43,676 bases of DNA from a virus. The position numbers were made by a program, and so were the translations under genes. The notes beneath the pieces were generated by a model that saw nothing but the letters and a program-made list of their open reading frames with translations, had not been told where the DNA came from and made no database searches. The stretch spans positions 1 to 43,676 of the IMG/VR virus record IMGVR_UViG_3300037119_008430; one strand, written 5' to 3'. Position 1 is the first letter of the stretch, and the number at the start of each line of letters is the position of its first letter. Shown piece after piece: positions 6,501-13,048 of the stretch.

Positions 6501-7673
6501 ATGGTTCTGTCGAAGCACGATAGTTTCAGTACGAATCGTGGACAGGCGGAAGAGTTCGTCAACCCTGAATCACGTGTGTCCACCGTGCCGGTAGAACTCA
6601 GTTCTACGAAGGTGAAAGAAAAGCCATCGTGGCTGTATCCGGAGGGACGTATCCGGGAGGACATCAAGTGGGGTTCGAAGAAAGTCACAGCAGGACCAAA
6701 GGCGAAGACGAATGGTGTGCTGATCAAAGCGTCTGGGGTGTTCGCGGATGCTCGGGGAATCTTTGGGTCGGGTGAGGATGAGATTATCGCGAAGGCGGGG
6801 TCTCGATTTACAGTCGACAAGATCAGCAAGGTGCGGGGCACTACGATCATCCATGTGTCGCAGTCAAAGATGCGCGGTGCGGAAGGTGAAGAGATCCTGA
6901 TTGATCTCGGCGGTCCGGGCAGTGGTCATCACGGACATGAGGGCCGTCCCGGGCAAGTGGGTGGGAGTAGCGCGGAGGGCGGCTCAGTCACGAACCGTAG
7001 TGGTCACGAGTTCCGGGCCAAAACTCAGGTGATGCATCAGCTCATCCCGCAGCGCGGACAGGTCCAGTCGATTGAAGACGGCAAGTTGCGCGTGCGATGG
7101 GAAGGTGGTAAGGAAGAGATCGTCTCACCGAACATGGTCATGGCCGTGAATGTTGAGACCGAGCGGAAGCAACACGAGGCGGCAGCGAAAGAGTCTTCGC
7201 GCGAGCGGGCGAAGGAAACGGAAGACGACGATTTCTATCAAGGCTTCGGTCCTTTGAGTCGGTCTGAGCCTGGGTCTGTGAAAGATCTCCCGGTCTATCG
7301 CGGCGGGGTGATCACCCACAGCGCGGAGGTCACGTATCACACCACGAATCGCGAGATGGCCGAGTCGTACGTGCAGATGTCCAACGATCGCTTCGGCGAG
7401 GGTGGGGCGTTGCACGAATCGAAGCTGACGATCGACAAGCCAGCCCCGGAAGCCGTGATCCAGAAGATCGCGAAGTCCGTGGGCATCGACAATGCGTTCT
7501 ACACGCCCGCGAGCGTCTTCGATGCGGAGATCCACGGCAAGGGTCCTGTCAAGGAACTGGTCACGGAGCTGAAGAAGCAAGGCTACGACGGCACCGTGCT
7601 CACGGACATCGCCTACGGCAAGGAAATCGAGGACAAGGCGTACATCAAATTCCGAGGAGCTACCGATGCCTGA
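3570..7673 (+). CDS. portal polyprotein: portal + 2H phosphoesterase + ADP-ribosyltransferase modules
   Basis: 1367 residues, far longer than a normal portal (about 450-550). Residues 1-~475 match the DUF1073 portal family (FSFMRQAGLGFDGARDYYE, TTKQYRDEYARGGIAKRIV). A Pro/Ala linker (~475-497) leads to a 2H phosphoesterase domain (501-~672) with both HxT motifs, H544-I-T546 and H619-A-T621. Gly-rich 20-residue elements at 698, 872 and 1114 separate three further modules. Residues 718-871 are unknown. Residues 892-1113 are an R-S-E ADP-ribosyltransferase: R960 in GFRG, SFST at 985-988, and E1069-D-E1071 followed by G..F.V. Residues 1134-1367 are a second ADP-ribosyltransferase-like module (YRGG with R1244, TTNREMAESYV, LKKQGYDGTV). 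The portal part is near certain; the module functions are inferred from motifs. The DUF1073 family is linked to the anti-CBASS protein Acb1, a 2H enzyme. Confidence 0.9.
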   Translation: MVSKSKKSNGHTEPTPEMRAAMAKQLRAATTSELLQRFSFMRQAGLGFDGARDYYEVLGYDRVITTKQYRDEYARGGIAKRIVEAFPKATWRGGVELFEDEDPEKSTEFEKAWDSINQRLNVWNILYRADVLAGLSTFSVILIGAEGELDKELPKGNPDKLLYLTPFLGGGSSLNNRNQMTAIDTDAAVSELEIDTASKRFGEPKTYQLKRLDITSLKLTKPIHWSRIIHIAEGCLDDNINGQPTLENIWNLLQDLLKVTGGGAEAFWLRGNQGMHLNIDPAMSLEDTKNTVESLREQAEAYKHQITRWMRTRGVEINTLGSDVANFGPSAEAILTQIAGSKGIPMRILTGSERGELASSQDAANFNTQVYDRRTGYAGPMIVRRLVDRLIEYGYLPKPIEYDVKWAEIETMSEIEKAQGAKAWADVNAASMDAIGQPVYTGAEIREHWTGLEPLDDAAVQEVLDAKKALLEATTPEPPEPVAVPAPAPAPAKEPFPRAAMSGPHSLASTQIQLPPALAAKIFDVGRQIPDAELAEMGREDDAHITVKYGLKSDNVEEIRDVLADAGPIQVTLGPLAVFSRPEHDVLYASVDSPTLHTLNSRIDATVETEPSEFDYTPHATIAYLKPGEGAKYAGNMMLDGETATVSSVLFSPSQGDQKILVSTLRAAELNDPELLRILADAEECGATEVVEAIRAAGGPGSGHHGHSGRKGEVGGSTKEGDTGLGYPAPMSLFKTRSFQVSELGGARRFMLHPKTGTAVFGALGHDPSSGTHAEDLANSGAKEPFDSFERGWISAEDKELILFDRAEYLAADNIETIDAEDRRYEALQRLVSAGMTKDWTIAAPDDAGAASFSRPLGRAYPELFKKMRGLGGAGSGHHGHKGRPGEEGGSAKEGDSNGAPLNKSDEARITKWISAGGGEPWNVPTDKAFQRLRDPKTPQGKAMAVTLDKLPAFEGTGFRGINLSDAELAKLSEQRTMVLSKHDSFSTNRGQAEEFVNPESRVSTVPVELSSTKVKEKPSWLYPEGRIREDIKWGSKKVTAGPKAKTNGVLIKASGVFADARGIFGSGEDEIIAKAGSRFTVDKISKVRGTTIIHVSQSKMRGAEGEEILIDLGGPGSGHHGHEGRPGQVGGSSAEGGSVTNRSGHEFRAKTQVMHQLIPQRGQVQSIEDGKLRVRWEGGKEEIVSPNMVMAVNVETERKQHEAAAKESSRERAKETEDDDFYQGFGPLSRSEPGSVKDLPVYRGGVITHSAEVTYHTTNREMAESYVQMSNDRFGEGGALHESKLTIDKPAPEAVIQKIAKSVGIDNAFYTPASVFDAEIHGKGPVKELVTELKKQGYDGTVLTDIAYGKEIEDKAYIKFRGATDA
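5661..5720 (+). repeat. Gly-rich linker element, copy 1
   Basis: Encodes residues 698-717 of the portal polyprotein, pattern GGPGSGHHGH.GRKGEVGGS. It sits directly after the 2H phosphoesterase domain. DNA similarity to the other copies is lower than protein similarity, so selection acts on the peptide. Confidence 0.85.
6183..6242 (+). repeat. Gly-rich linker element, copy 2
   Basis: Encodes residues 872-891 of the portal polyprotein, pattern GGAGSGHHGH.GRPGEEGGS. It separates the unknown module from the R-S-E ADP-ribosyltransferase module. Confidence 0.85.
6909..6968 (+). repeat. Gly-rich linker element, copy 3
   Basis: Encodes residues 1114-1133 of the portal polyprotein, pattern GGPGSGHHGH.GRPGQVGGS. 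It separates the two ADP-ribosyltransferase-like modules. Confidence 0.85.
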
Positions 7674-7821
7674 CGTGCTCACCGTGCTCATCGTGCTACT
7701 GTTTCTGTTGTGGGTCACGGGATTCTTCGTTTTTCCCGCAGTCACCGGTGGCACCATCCACATTCTGCTGGTGTTCATCCTGGCCGTCATCCTGATCAAA
7801 GTGCTCCAGGGAAAACTCTAA
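7666..7821 (+). CDS. 51-aa two-helix membrane protein (lmo0937-like)
   Basis: A short gene between the two polyproteins: ATG 7666 overlaps the portal stop by 8 bases, a good ribosome site (GAGGAG) lies about 10 bases upstream, and TAA 7819-7821 overlaps the next ATG (TAATG). The 51 residues form two transmembrane helices: VLTVLIVLLFLLWVTGFFVF, then IHILLVFILAVILIKVL after a short VTGG turn, ending in QGKL. This layout and the GGTIHILLVF segment resemble the small lmo0937/DUF5670-type membrane proteins of bacteria. A membrane miniprotein among head genes is unusual; its role is unknown. Confidence 0.75.
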   Translation: MPDVLTVLIVLLFLLWVTGFFVFPAVTGGTIHILLVFILAVILIKVLQGKL

Positions 7822-10595
7822 TGGCCGACACCGATACGAAGATTACGATTGACGAGGACCACCTCGTTGTGGCCGGCGGACCGGGCAGCGGGAACCACGG
7901 CCACAAGGGGCGACCGGGGGAAGTCGGTGGATCGGCCGGGGATGGTGATTCCGGGCATCGTGGTGTCGATGGACGTGAGACCAAACGATTCACGTATTCC
8001 GATGGTCGGCACACCGATGTCAAGGAAGCGCCCGGAAAATTCGATAGCAATGGCGAGCGGGAGTTCCAGCACGAGGGTATGACCGTCTACGAAAAGAAGG
8101 GGATGCCCTATCTCAAATCCGACAACGACATCCACAAGCAGTCGGAGACGTATCGCCGGGCGTCACAGGTCACCCGCGATAAGTTCAAAGGCACTGCCCA
8201 TTACAACGATGGGGCGAAGGTCGGCGCGGAGGGTAATTCACTGACCCACTTCGTAGACGATCTCAAGGATATGCTGGATTCTCAAGACCAACATGCGTGG
8301 CTCGCCGGTCATGCGGAAGAGTACTTTAAGGAAGAAGTCCGCAACCCAAAGAGCTTCGACGAACGCAAATACAAACGACTGGAGCACGACGCGTACGACG
8401 AACTGCCCCGCCTCCTCCACCTCGCGGGCGCGACCGGGAAGGTGCGACGCGAGATGCTCCATGGCCGTCCGCACATCGTGGTGCCGGTCGTCGCCCTGAT
8501 GGAAGGCGTCATCTCGCCGGTGAACGCGGGCGGGCTGGAGTTCGTGCCGCTGGCTACGTTGCAGAAGGCGGCAGCGTCCTGGAATGGACGGCCCGTCACG
8601 CTCGGCCACCCGGTGAAGAACGGGCGGCAGTGCTCGGCGAACGCACCGGACATTTTGACCACGCACTACCTGGGCCAGATCTTCAACTCCCATGTGGAAG
8701 GCAAGAAGCTGCTCCAAGAAGCGTGGATCGACGAAGCTCGGGCGAAGGACCTCGACGCATTGATGCTCCAGCGGCTGTTGGAAAATCAGCCGGAGGAAGT
8801 CAGTGTGGGGGCATTCGTCCACACTCTCGAACAGCCCGGCACTTTCCACGGCAAAGCGTATGGCGTGACCTGGTCGGAGACGATGGGCGATCATCTCGCT
8901 TTCCTCCCCGGGAAGCGTGGCGCGTGCAGTATTGCAATGGGTTGCGGCACCCACCGGGCCGCGGAGGAAATGCCAATCATTCATCAGGTGCACGACGACT
9001 ACTTGGAAATCCTCGGTGGTCCTGGCTCCGGGAACTTCGGGCACAAAGGTCGGCCTGGTGAGGTAGGTGGATCGGCGGATGGTGGCGGCGAGGGTGGATC
9101 TGGTAAAGTCAGTGGCTACTCCCTGGTCAAAGAACAAGACGGCAAGGTGCAGGTCATTTCCACCGGCCACACCAAGGCGGAAGCCATTCAGGCGTCGCTC
9201 AAATTGCGAAAGACGCAGGGTGACGACTATCACGATGTGGTCAGCCCAACCGGTCGCAACATCGAGCACAACACGTTGAATGATCGTGATCAGGTGATCG
9301 CCAAAGAAGGTCGACCGGCCGAACGACCCGCGTATCAGATCGATGACGAGGGCAATATCTCGAAGATTCCTCAGCCACGTGATCCAGGTTATGTTCCACC
9401 ACTTGGAGACGATGAGTCGGTGGATCTGGATGATGATACCCGAGCGACTGGAAAGCTTGGCGAAGAAGTTCAGATGAAGGGAAGTCATCTACCTGCCAGA
9501 GTGACAGCAGTCGACCGTGATCGAGTTGAAGTTGAGCACGAGACGTCGGTCTATGGGCGGGTGACTGTGAAGGAGTACACACCCGAAGAATTCAGAAAGA
9601 AGTTTCGACGACTGGAGCACGAGATGAAGTACAAAGACTGCGCCGCGTGCGATGGTTCCGGCACCAAGGACGGCAATCCCTGCGAGACCTGTGACGGCGA
9701 AGGCCGACTCAAGACGGCCGAAGACGAGGGCGAATGCCTCTACTGCCTGGGCTCCGGCGTCAACGCGGACGGCACGGAGTGTGAAGATTGCGGCGGGACG
9801 GGCATGAAGAATCTCGAGGAGGCCAAGCCCAGTCTGATCAAGGCGGCGATGGCGTTTCTCAAATCATTGGGTGGCCCTCATCCTTCATTTCTCAAGCTTG
9901 CTAAATCAAGAAAATTGGAGCACGACGCGGAAGTGGTCGAGCTCGTCCAGGAAGAGATCACAGAATCTGCGGACACGATCGCCGCGGAAACCCCTGCTGA
10001 ACCATCGGCAGAAGAAGTCGATCGCATTCTCACCGAAAAAGCAGCGGCAGGTGAAGCCGCATTCAAAGCAGCGTGTCGCTGCGAGGAGAAGCACATGAAG
10101 CCCGAAGAGAGAAAGGATCTGATCGGAAAGCTCGTCGTGGACAAGCACAGCGGATTCACCGCTGGCGACGAGAAGATGCTGGAAGCGGCATCTGACGAGC
10201 GCCTCGAGTCGTTCCGAGTTGCCGCGGAGTCGCGGGCCAACACGGAGCGCGATTTGAAAGCGGCGGCAGACAGGAAGCTGACGGCAGCGGAGTTCATGGA
10301 AGTGGCTCCGCCCGAGATCAAGACACTCATCAAGCGGCAGGAACGCCAGGAGACGGAGATGAAGGCCGCACTCATCACCGAACTCAAGGCCGCACAGAGC
10401 GAGTACAGCGAGGCGGAACTCAGCGTCATGGCGGTCGAGGATCTCGCCCGCATGGCCCGCGTCGCGAAGGTCGAGATCAAGACCGACTACAGCGGCAAGG
10501 CCCTGCCGAAGATGGTCGCCGCGGAAGAGGACGACTACACTCCGCCGAATCCCTACGAGAAGGGGATCAAGGCGCTGCAGCAGGCGCGGGCGTAG
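7821..10595 (+). CDS. capsid maturation protease/scaffold polyprotein (DUF2213-type) with DnaJ-type zinc domain
   Basis: 924 residues from ATG 7821, chosen because it overlaps the upstream TAA and begins MADTDTKITIDEDH. Gly-rich elements lie at 19-38 and 399-418. Residues 39-~185 are an unknown module. Residues ~190-397 match the DUF2213 phage protease-like family (VPVVALMEGVISPVNAGG, PVTLGHP, EEVSVGAF). H263 and S328 sit where the His and Ser of the prohead protease fold are expected. Residues 607-661 hold four CxxCxGxG motifs (CAACDGSG, CETCDGEG, CLYCLGSG, CEDCGGTG), the DnaJ cysteine-rich zinc domain signature. The last ~220 residues are charged and helical, as expected for a scaffold. Its position between portal and decoration/capsid genes fits a protease-scaffold fusion. 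RLEHD-like sites recur at 186, 597 and 698. Confidence 0.85.
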   Translation: MADTDTKITIDEDHLVVAGGPGSGNHGHKGRPGEVGGSAGDGDSGHRGVDGRETKRFTYSDGRHTDVKEAPGKFDSNGEREFQHEGMTVYEKKGMPYLKSDNDIHKQSETYRRASQVTRDKFKGTAHYNDGAKVGAEGNSLTHFVDDLKDMLDSQDQHAWLAGHAEEYFKEEVRNPKSFDERKYKRLEHDAYDELPRLLHLAGATGKVRREMLHGRPHIVVPVVALMEGVISPVNAGGLEFVPLATLQKAAASWNGRPVTLGHPVKNGRQCSANAPDILTTHYLGQIFNSHVEGKKLLQEAWIDEARAKDLDALMLQRLLENQPEEVSVGAFVHTLEQPGTFHGKAYGVTWSETMGDHLAFLPGKRGACSIAMGCGTHRAAEEMPIIHQVHDDYLEILGGPGSGNFGHKGRPGEVGGSADGGGEGGSGKVSGYSLVKEQDGKVQVISTGHTKAEAIQASLKLRKTQGDDYHDVVSPTGRNIEHNTLNDRDQVIAKEGRPAERPAYQIDDEGNISKIPQPRDPGYVPPLGDDESVDLDDDTRATGKLGEEVQMKGSHLPARVTAVDRDRVEVEHETSVYGRVTVKEYTPEEFRKKFRRLEHEMKYKDCAACDGSGTKDGNPCETCDGEGRLKTAEDEGECLYCLGSGVNADGTECEDCGGTGMKNLEEAKPSLIKAAMAFLKSLGGPHPSFLKLAKSRKLEHDAEVVELVQEEITESADTIAAETPAEPSAEEVDRILTEKAAAGEAAFKAACRCEEKHMKPEERKDLIGKLVVDKHSGFTAGDEKMLEAASDERLESFRVAAESRANTERDLKAAADRKLTAAEFMEVAPPEIKTLIKRQERQETEMKAALITELKAAQSEYSEAELSVMAVEDLARMARVAKVEIKTDYSGKALPKMVAAEEDDYTPPNPYEKGIKALQQARA
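7875..7934 (+). repeat. Gly-rich linker element, copy 4
   Basis: Encodes residues 19-38 of the protease/scaffold polyprotein, pattern GGPGSGNHGH.GRPGEVGGS. It lies close to the N-terminus, so a short 18-residue leader precedes it. Confidence 0.85.
9015..9074 (+). repeat. Gly-rich linker element, copy 5
   Basis: Encodes residues 399-418 of the protease/scaffold polyprotein, pattern GGPGSGNFGH.GRPGEVGGS. It is placed immediately after the DUF2213-type protease domain. Confidence 0.85.
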
Positions 10596-10634
10596 TCCGC
10601 ACCCACCCAGTCACACAGTTCAGGAGACACAGAT

Positions 10635-11069
10635 ATGTCGATCACTCGGTACGACCCGAACACGATCTTCCTGGGAGGGGACCGGACGCAAATCGGCGAC
10701 CTCGCAGTGAGTGAAGCCCTCACGCCCGGCATGCTTGTCGAGCGATTCAACAACGGTGGCATCATCCGGTGGCGGAAGGCGACCGCCGATATCGATGGTC
10801 CGCCGGCCATCATCACCAATCAGTCGATGCTCAACTTGGGCGTCGATGACGACTACGCCGCTGGCGATCTGGCGGAGGTTTCCATTCTGCACAAGGGTGC
10901 GACGGCCTGGGCGCTCATCGCGAGCGGACAGAACATCGCCGCTGGTGTGCTGCTCGGCAGTGCGGGCGACGGCACGCTGAAGGCCGGAGCCACCGTGGCT
11001 CGGTTCACCGCACTCGAGAACAAGCCCACTGTCACCGTCCTGACGCGCATTCGCGTCGAGGCACTGTAA
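10635..11069 (+). CDS. capsid decoration protein (DUF2190-like), 144 aa
   Basis: 144 residues from ATG 10635 with a good ribosome site (AGGAGA, ~9 bases upstream). The sequence is beta-rich with many Gly/Ala turns (GDLAVSEALTPGMLVERF, YAAGDLAEVSILHKGATAWALIASGQNI, LKAGATVARFTALE), a pattern seen in DUF2190-type and lambda gpD-like head decoration proteins. It lies directly before the major capsid gene, the usual place for a decoration protein, which would stabilise the expanded shell. The family match is from pattern recall and was not tested by a search. Confidence 0.7.
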   Translation: MSITRYDPNTIFLGGDRTQIGDLAVSEALTPGMLVERFNNGGIIRWRKATADIDGPPAIITNQSMLNLGVDDDYAAGDLAEVSILHKGATAWALIASGQNIAAGVLLGSAGDGTLKAGATVARFTALENKPTVTVLTRIRVEAL

Positions 11070-11085
11070 CCGACGCCTCGGCGTC
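11042..11085 (+). promoter_or_regulatory. two short hairpins just before the major capsid gene
   Basis: GACGCG 11042-11047 pairs with CGCGTC 11052-11057 (4-base loop) at the end of the decoration gene. GACGCC 11072-11077 pairs with GGCGTC 11080-11085 in the gap. The strong ribosome site AGGAGGA of the capsid gene follows at once. Such structures may protect or process the capsid mRNA; no U-tract follows, so termination is unlikely. Confidence 0.4.
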
Positions 11086-11097
11086 AGGAGGAACGCG

Positions 11098-12174
11098 ATG
11101 TCCGAAAAGCGATTCACCGTAGCGGGGAAAGCCAGCCCGCTCAACGACGTGGTCATGCGAGCCATGCAGGAGACCGGCAAGTGGTCGGTCCCGGCAATGC
11201 GCTCGCCGGGGTTCCGGAACCTGGAGCAGATGCTCCAGTCCGATCCCACATTCCGCGCCGCAGCTCCACTCTCCGAGCGCGCCCAAATCGTGCTCGACAA
11301 CGCCGTCGTCGAAGTGGGCCTGGACCGGCTCACGTTCGTCGCCGACATCTTGTCCGCAGGGCTGACGTACAATCTCAGCGACCCGCTGAGCGTGACGCAG
11401 CTCGAATGGTACAAGACCAACAAGATCGGTGCCGCGCAGCGCACCATGAGCCCGTCGGCTCGCGGTGAGAACAAGCTGCCGGACCGTCTGCCCTCGCGCC
11501 TCCCGGTGTACCTGACGATCGACCAGTTCGAATTGGATATCCGCACGTTGCGCATGTCGCAGCGCGTCGGCCTTCCGCTCGACACGGCGATCATCAGCCA
11601 GTGCACGCGGTCGGTGAACGAGGCCATCGAGGACGCGGCCATCAACGGCGCGACCACGTTGGACGGTCAGGAACTGGCCGTGGACGGCTACTCGGCTCCC
11701 GGGTTGCTCAACGCACCGGATGCCGAGGCGCAAGCGTTGACGGCAGCGTCCTGGGACGTCACGCCAGTGGGTGCCACGATCTACGCCGAAGTGCAGGCGG
11801 CACTCGCGAAGCTCCGCGCCAACAAGCGGTTCGGCCCGTATCGCATGTACGTGCCGGTCGAAGTCGGTGCGGCGCTCGACTCGGACTACGACACCGTGTC
11901 CGGCTCGCGTGGCCTTTCGATTCGGGAGCGACTCCTGAAGATCGAGGGACTCCAGGCGATTCGCACGGCGGATCTCATGCCGCCGACCAAGGTCGCCTTC
12001 GTGCAGATGACGTCGGATGTCATCGACATGGTGGTGGGCCAGCCGCCGACCGTGATTCCGTGGACCTCGGTCGACGGTTTCACGTTCCACAACCTGATCA
12101 TGGCCATCATGATCCCGCGGGTCCGCTCGGACTACGACGGGAACAGCGGCATTTGCATCGGGACGATCGCGTAA
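11098..12174 (+). CDS. major capsid protein, 358 aa
   Basis: 358 residues from ATG 11098 with the strong ribosome site AGGAGGA. The length and content fit an HK97-fold major capsid protein. An N-terminal helical region is followed by LPVYLTIDQFELDIRTLRMSQRVGLPLDTAIISQ (spine-helix and P-domain-like). The mid-protein segment ALAKLRANKRFGPYRMYVP and the C-terminal segment FTFHNLIMAIMIPRVRSDYDGNSGI are reminiscent of the encapsulin/linocin-like capsid branch. It follows the decoration protein and precedes a strong hairpin, as expected for the most abundant product. No long N-terminal delta domain is present, consistent with scaffold function in the upstream polyprotein. Confidence 0.88.
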   Translation: MSEKRFTVAGKASPLNDVVMRAMQETGKWSVPAMRSPGFRNLEQMLQSDPTFRAAAPLSERAQIVLDNAVVEVGLDRLTFVADILSAGLTYNLSDPLSVTQLEWYKTNKIGAAQRTMSPSARGENKLPDRLPSRLPVYLTIDQFELDIRTLRMSQRVGLPLDTAIISQCTRSVNEAIEDAAINGATTLDGQELAVDGYSAPGLLNAPDAEAQALTAASWDVTPVGATIYAEVQAALAKLRANKRFGPYRMYVPVEVGAALDSDYDTVSGSRGLSIRERLLKIEGLQAIRTADLMPPTKVAFVQMTSDVIDMVVGQPPTVIPWTSVDGFTFHNLIMAIMIPRVRSDYDGNSGICIGTIA

Positions 12175-12183
12175 CATCCACAG

Positions 12184-12218
12184 CAGGAGCCACTATCGAT
12201 TCCCGGTAGTGGCTCCTG
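12184..12218 (+). terminator. strong hairpin after the major capsid gene
   Basis: A perfect 12-bp stem, CAGGAGCCACTA (12184-12195) with TAGTGGCTCCTG (12207-12218), closes an 11-base loop. It is followed by a weakly U-rich TCGATTCTTCG. It lies 10 bases after the capsid stop codon. It fits a partial terminator or 3' mRNA stabiliser that raises capsid expression relative to downstream genes. Confidence 0.75.
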
Positions 12219-12243
12219 TCGATTCTTCGTGGGGGAGGATCCT

Positions 12244-12477
12244 ATGGAAAACGAATCCGAGAAGTCCACGCCAGTCACACCGAAGCTCGATCCTCTCCGT
12301 CGGGTGCTCATCCCGATTGAGAAGAAAAACATCTACGGCGAGAAAGTCTTCAAGACCCTGGACCAGACGACATACATTCGTGATCCGTATACGAATCAGA
12401 TTCGTCGAGTTGGCCCGAAGAAATTCGGGAAAGCTGCGAAGAAGGCAGCGAAGAGGGAAGCATGCCGGTCACGCTAG
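12244..12477 (+). CDS. small basic hypothetical protein, 77 aa
   Basis: 77 residues from ATG 12244, preferred over GTG 12229 because GGGGAGGA lies at the right distance upstream. The N-terminus is polar (MENESEKSTPVTPKLDPLRR) and the C-terminus very basic (PKKFGKAAKKAAKREACRSR). It overlaps the next gene by 16 bases. Short basic proteins between capsid and connector genes are common in phages, but the function is unknown; the basic tail could contact DNA or RNA. Confidence 0.7.
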   Translation: MENESEKSTPVTPKLDPLRRVLIPIEKKNIYGEKVFKTLDQTTYIRDPYTNQIRRVGPKKFGKAAKKAAKREACRSR

Positions 12478-13040
12478 TCACCACGGTCGCTGGGGCGACG
12501 TCGAATTCCTACGCGACGCAAGCGGAGGCGGATGCGTATTTCAACGCCCGCCTTCCACTGGAACCGCCGTGGGAAGATGCGGATGATCCGACGGCAGCGT
12601 TGGCCACGGCGACGAGGGTGCTGGATTCGTTCGTCCAGCCACTTCGGATTCTGGTGCGCGGCGACGGCGGAGATTTCTACATCACGCGGCGACAGTGGAC
12701 CGGAGCTCCCGCGACCACGACGCAACGACTTGCGTGGCCACGCACGGGAATGTACGACAAGAATGGCAATGCCATTCCGTCGAACGTCATCCCGGAAGAT
12801 CTCAAGTTTGCGCAGTCCGAACTCGCTGGACTGCTCCTCATCAGTGATACGACACTCGACAATGCGGTGCGCGTCGGCGGGATCAAATCCGTGAGTGCGG
12901 GCAGCGTGTCCGTCAGCTTCAAGGACATGATTGAGCAACACGTGCTCCCGGAGTTCGTGTGGTTCCTCATGCCGGCGAGCTGGTTCACAGATGAGATCCT
13001 CACCCCAGCTCGACCGGCACTGTTTGACGTGGTGTCGTAG
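12462..13040 (+). CDS. head-tail connector/adaptor protein (DnaT-like family), 192 aa
   Basis: 192 residues from ATG 12462. The N-terminal SNSYATQAEADAYFNARLP, the ATRVLDSFV helix and the WPRTGMYDKNGNAIPSNVIPEDLKFAQSELAGLLL segment are the hallmarks of the family often annotated as putative DnaT-like or head-tail connector protein in phages. That family sits just after the capsid gene and forms the ring under the portal. The position here agrees. The DnaT label is historical and does not imply a replication role. Confidence 0.8.
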   Translation: MPVTLVTTVAGATSNSYATQAEADAYFNARLPLEPPWEDADDPTAALATATRVLDSFVQPLRILVRGDGGDFYITRRQWTGAPATTTQRLAWPRTGMYDKNGNAIPSNVIPEDLKFAQSELAGLLLISDTTLDNAVRVGGIKSVSAGSVSVSFKDMIEQHVLPEFVWFLMPASWFTDEILTPARPALFDVVS

Positions 13041-13048
13041 GAGACTAC

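Noticed and set aside
8238-9488. A 416-codon minus-strand open frame
   Set aside because: Antisense to the DUF2213-type protease gene, with typical shadow composition.
11032-12177. A 381-codon minus-strand open frame exactly opposite the capsid gene
   Set aside because: Antisense of a strongly supported capsid gene with good ribosome site; no own signals.
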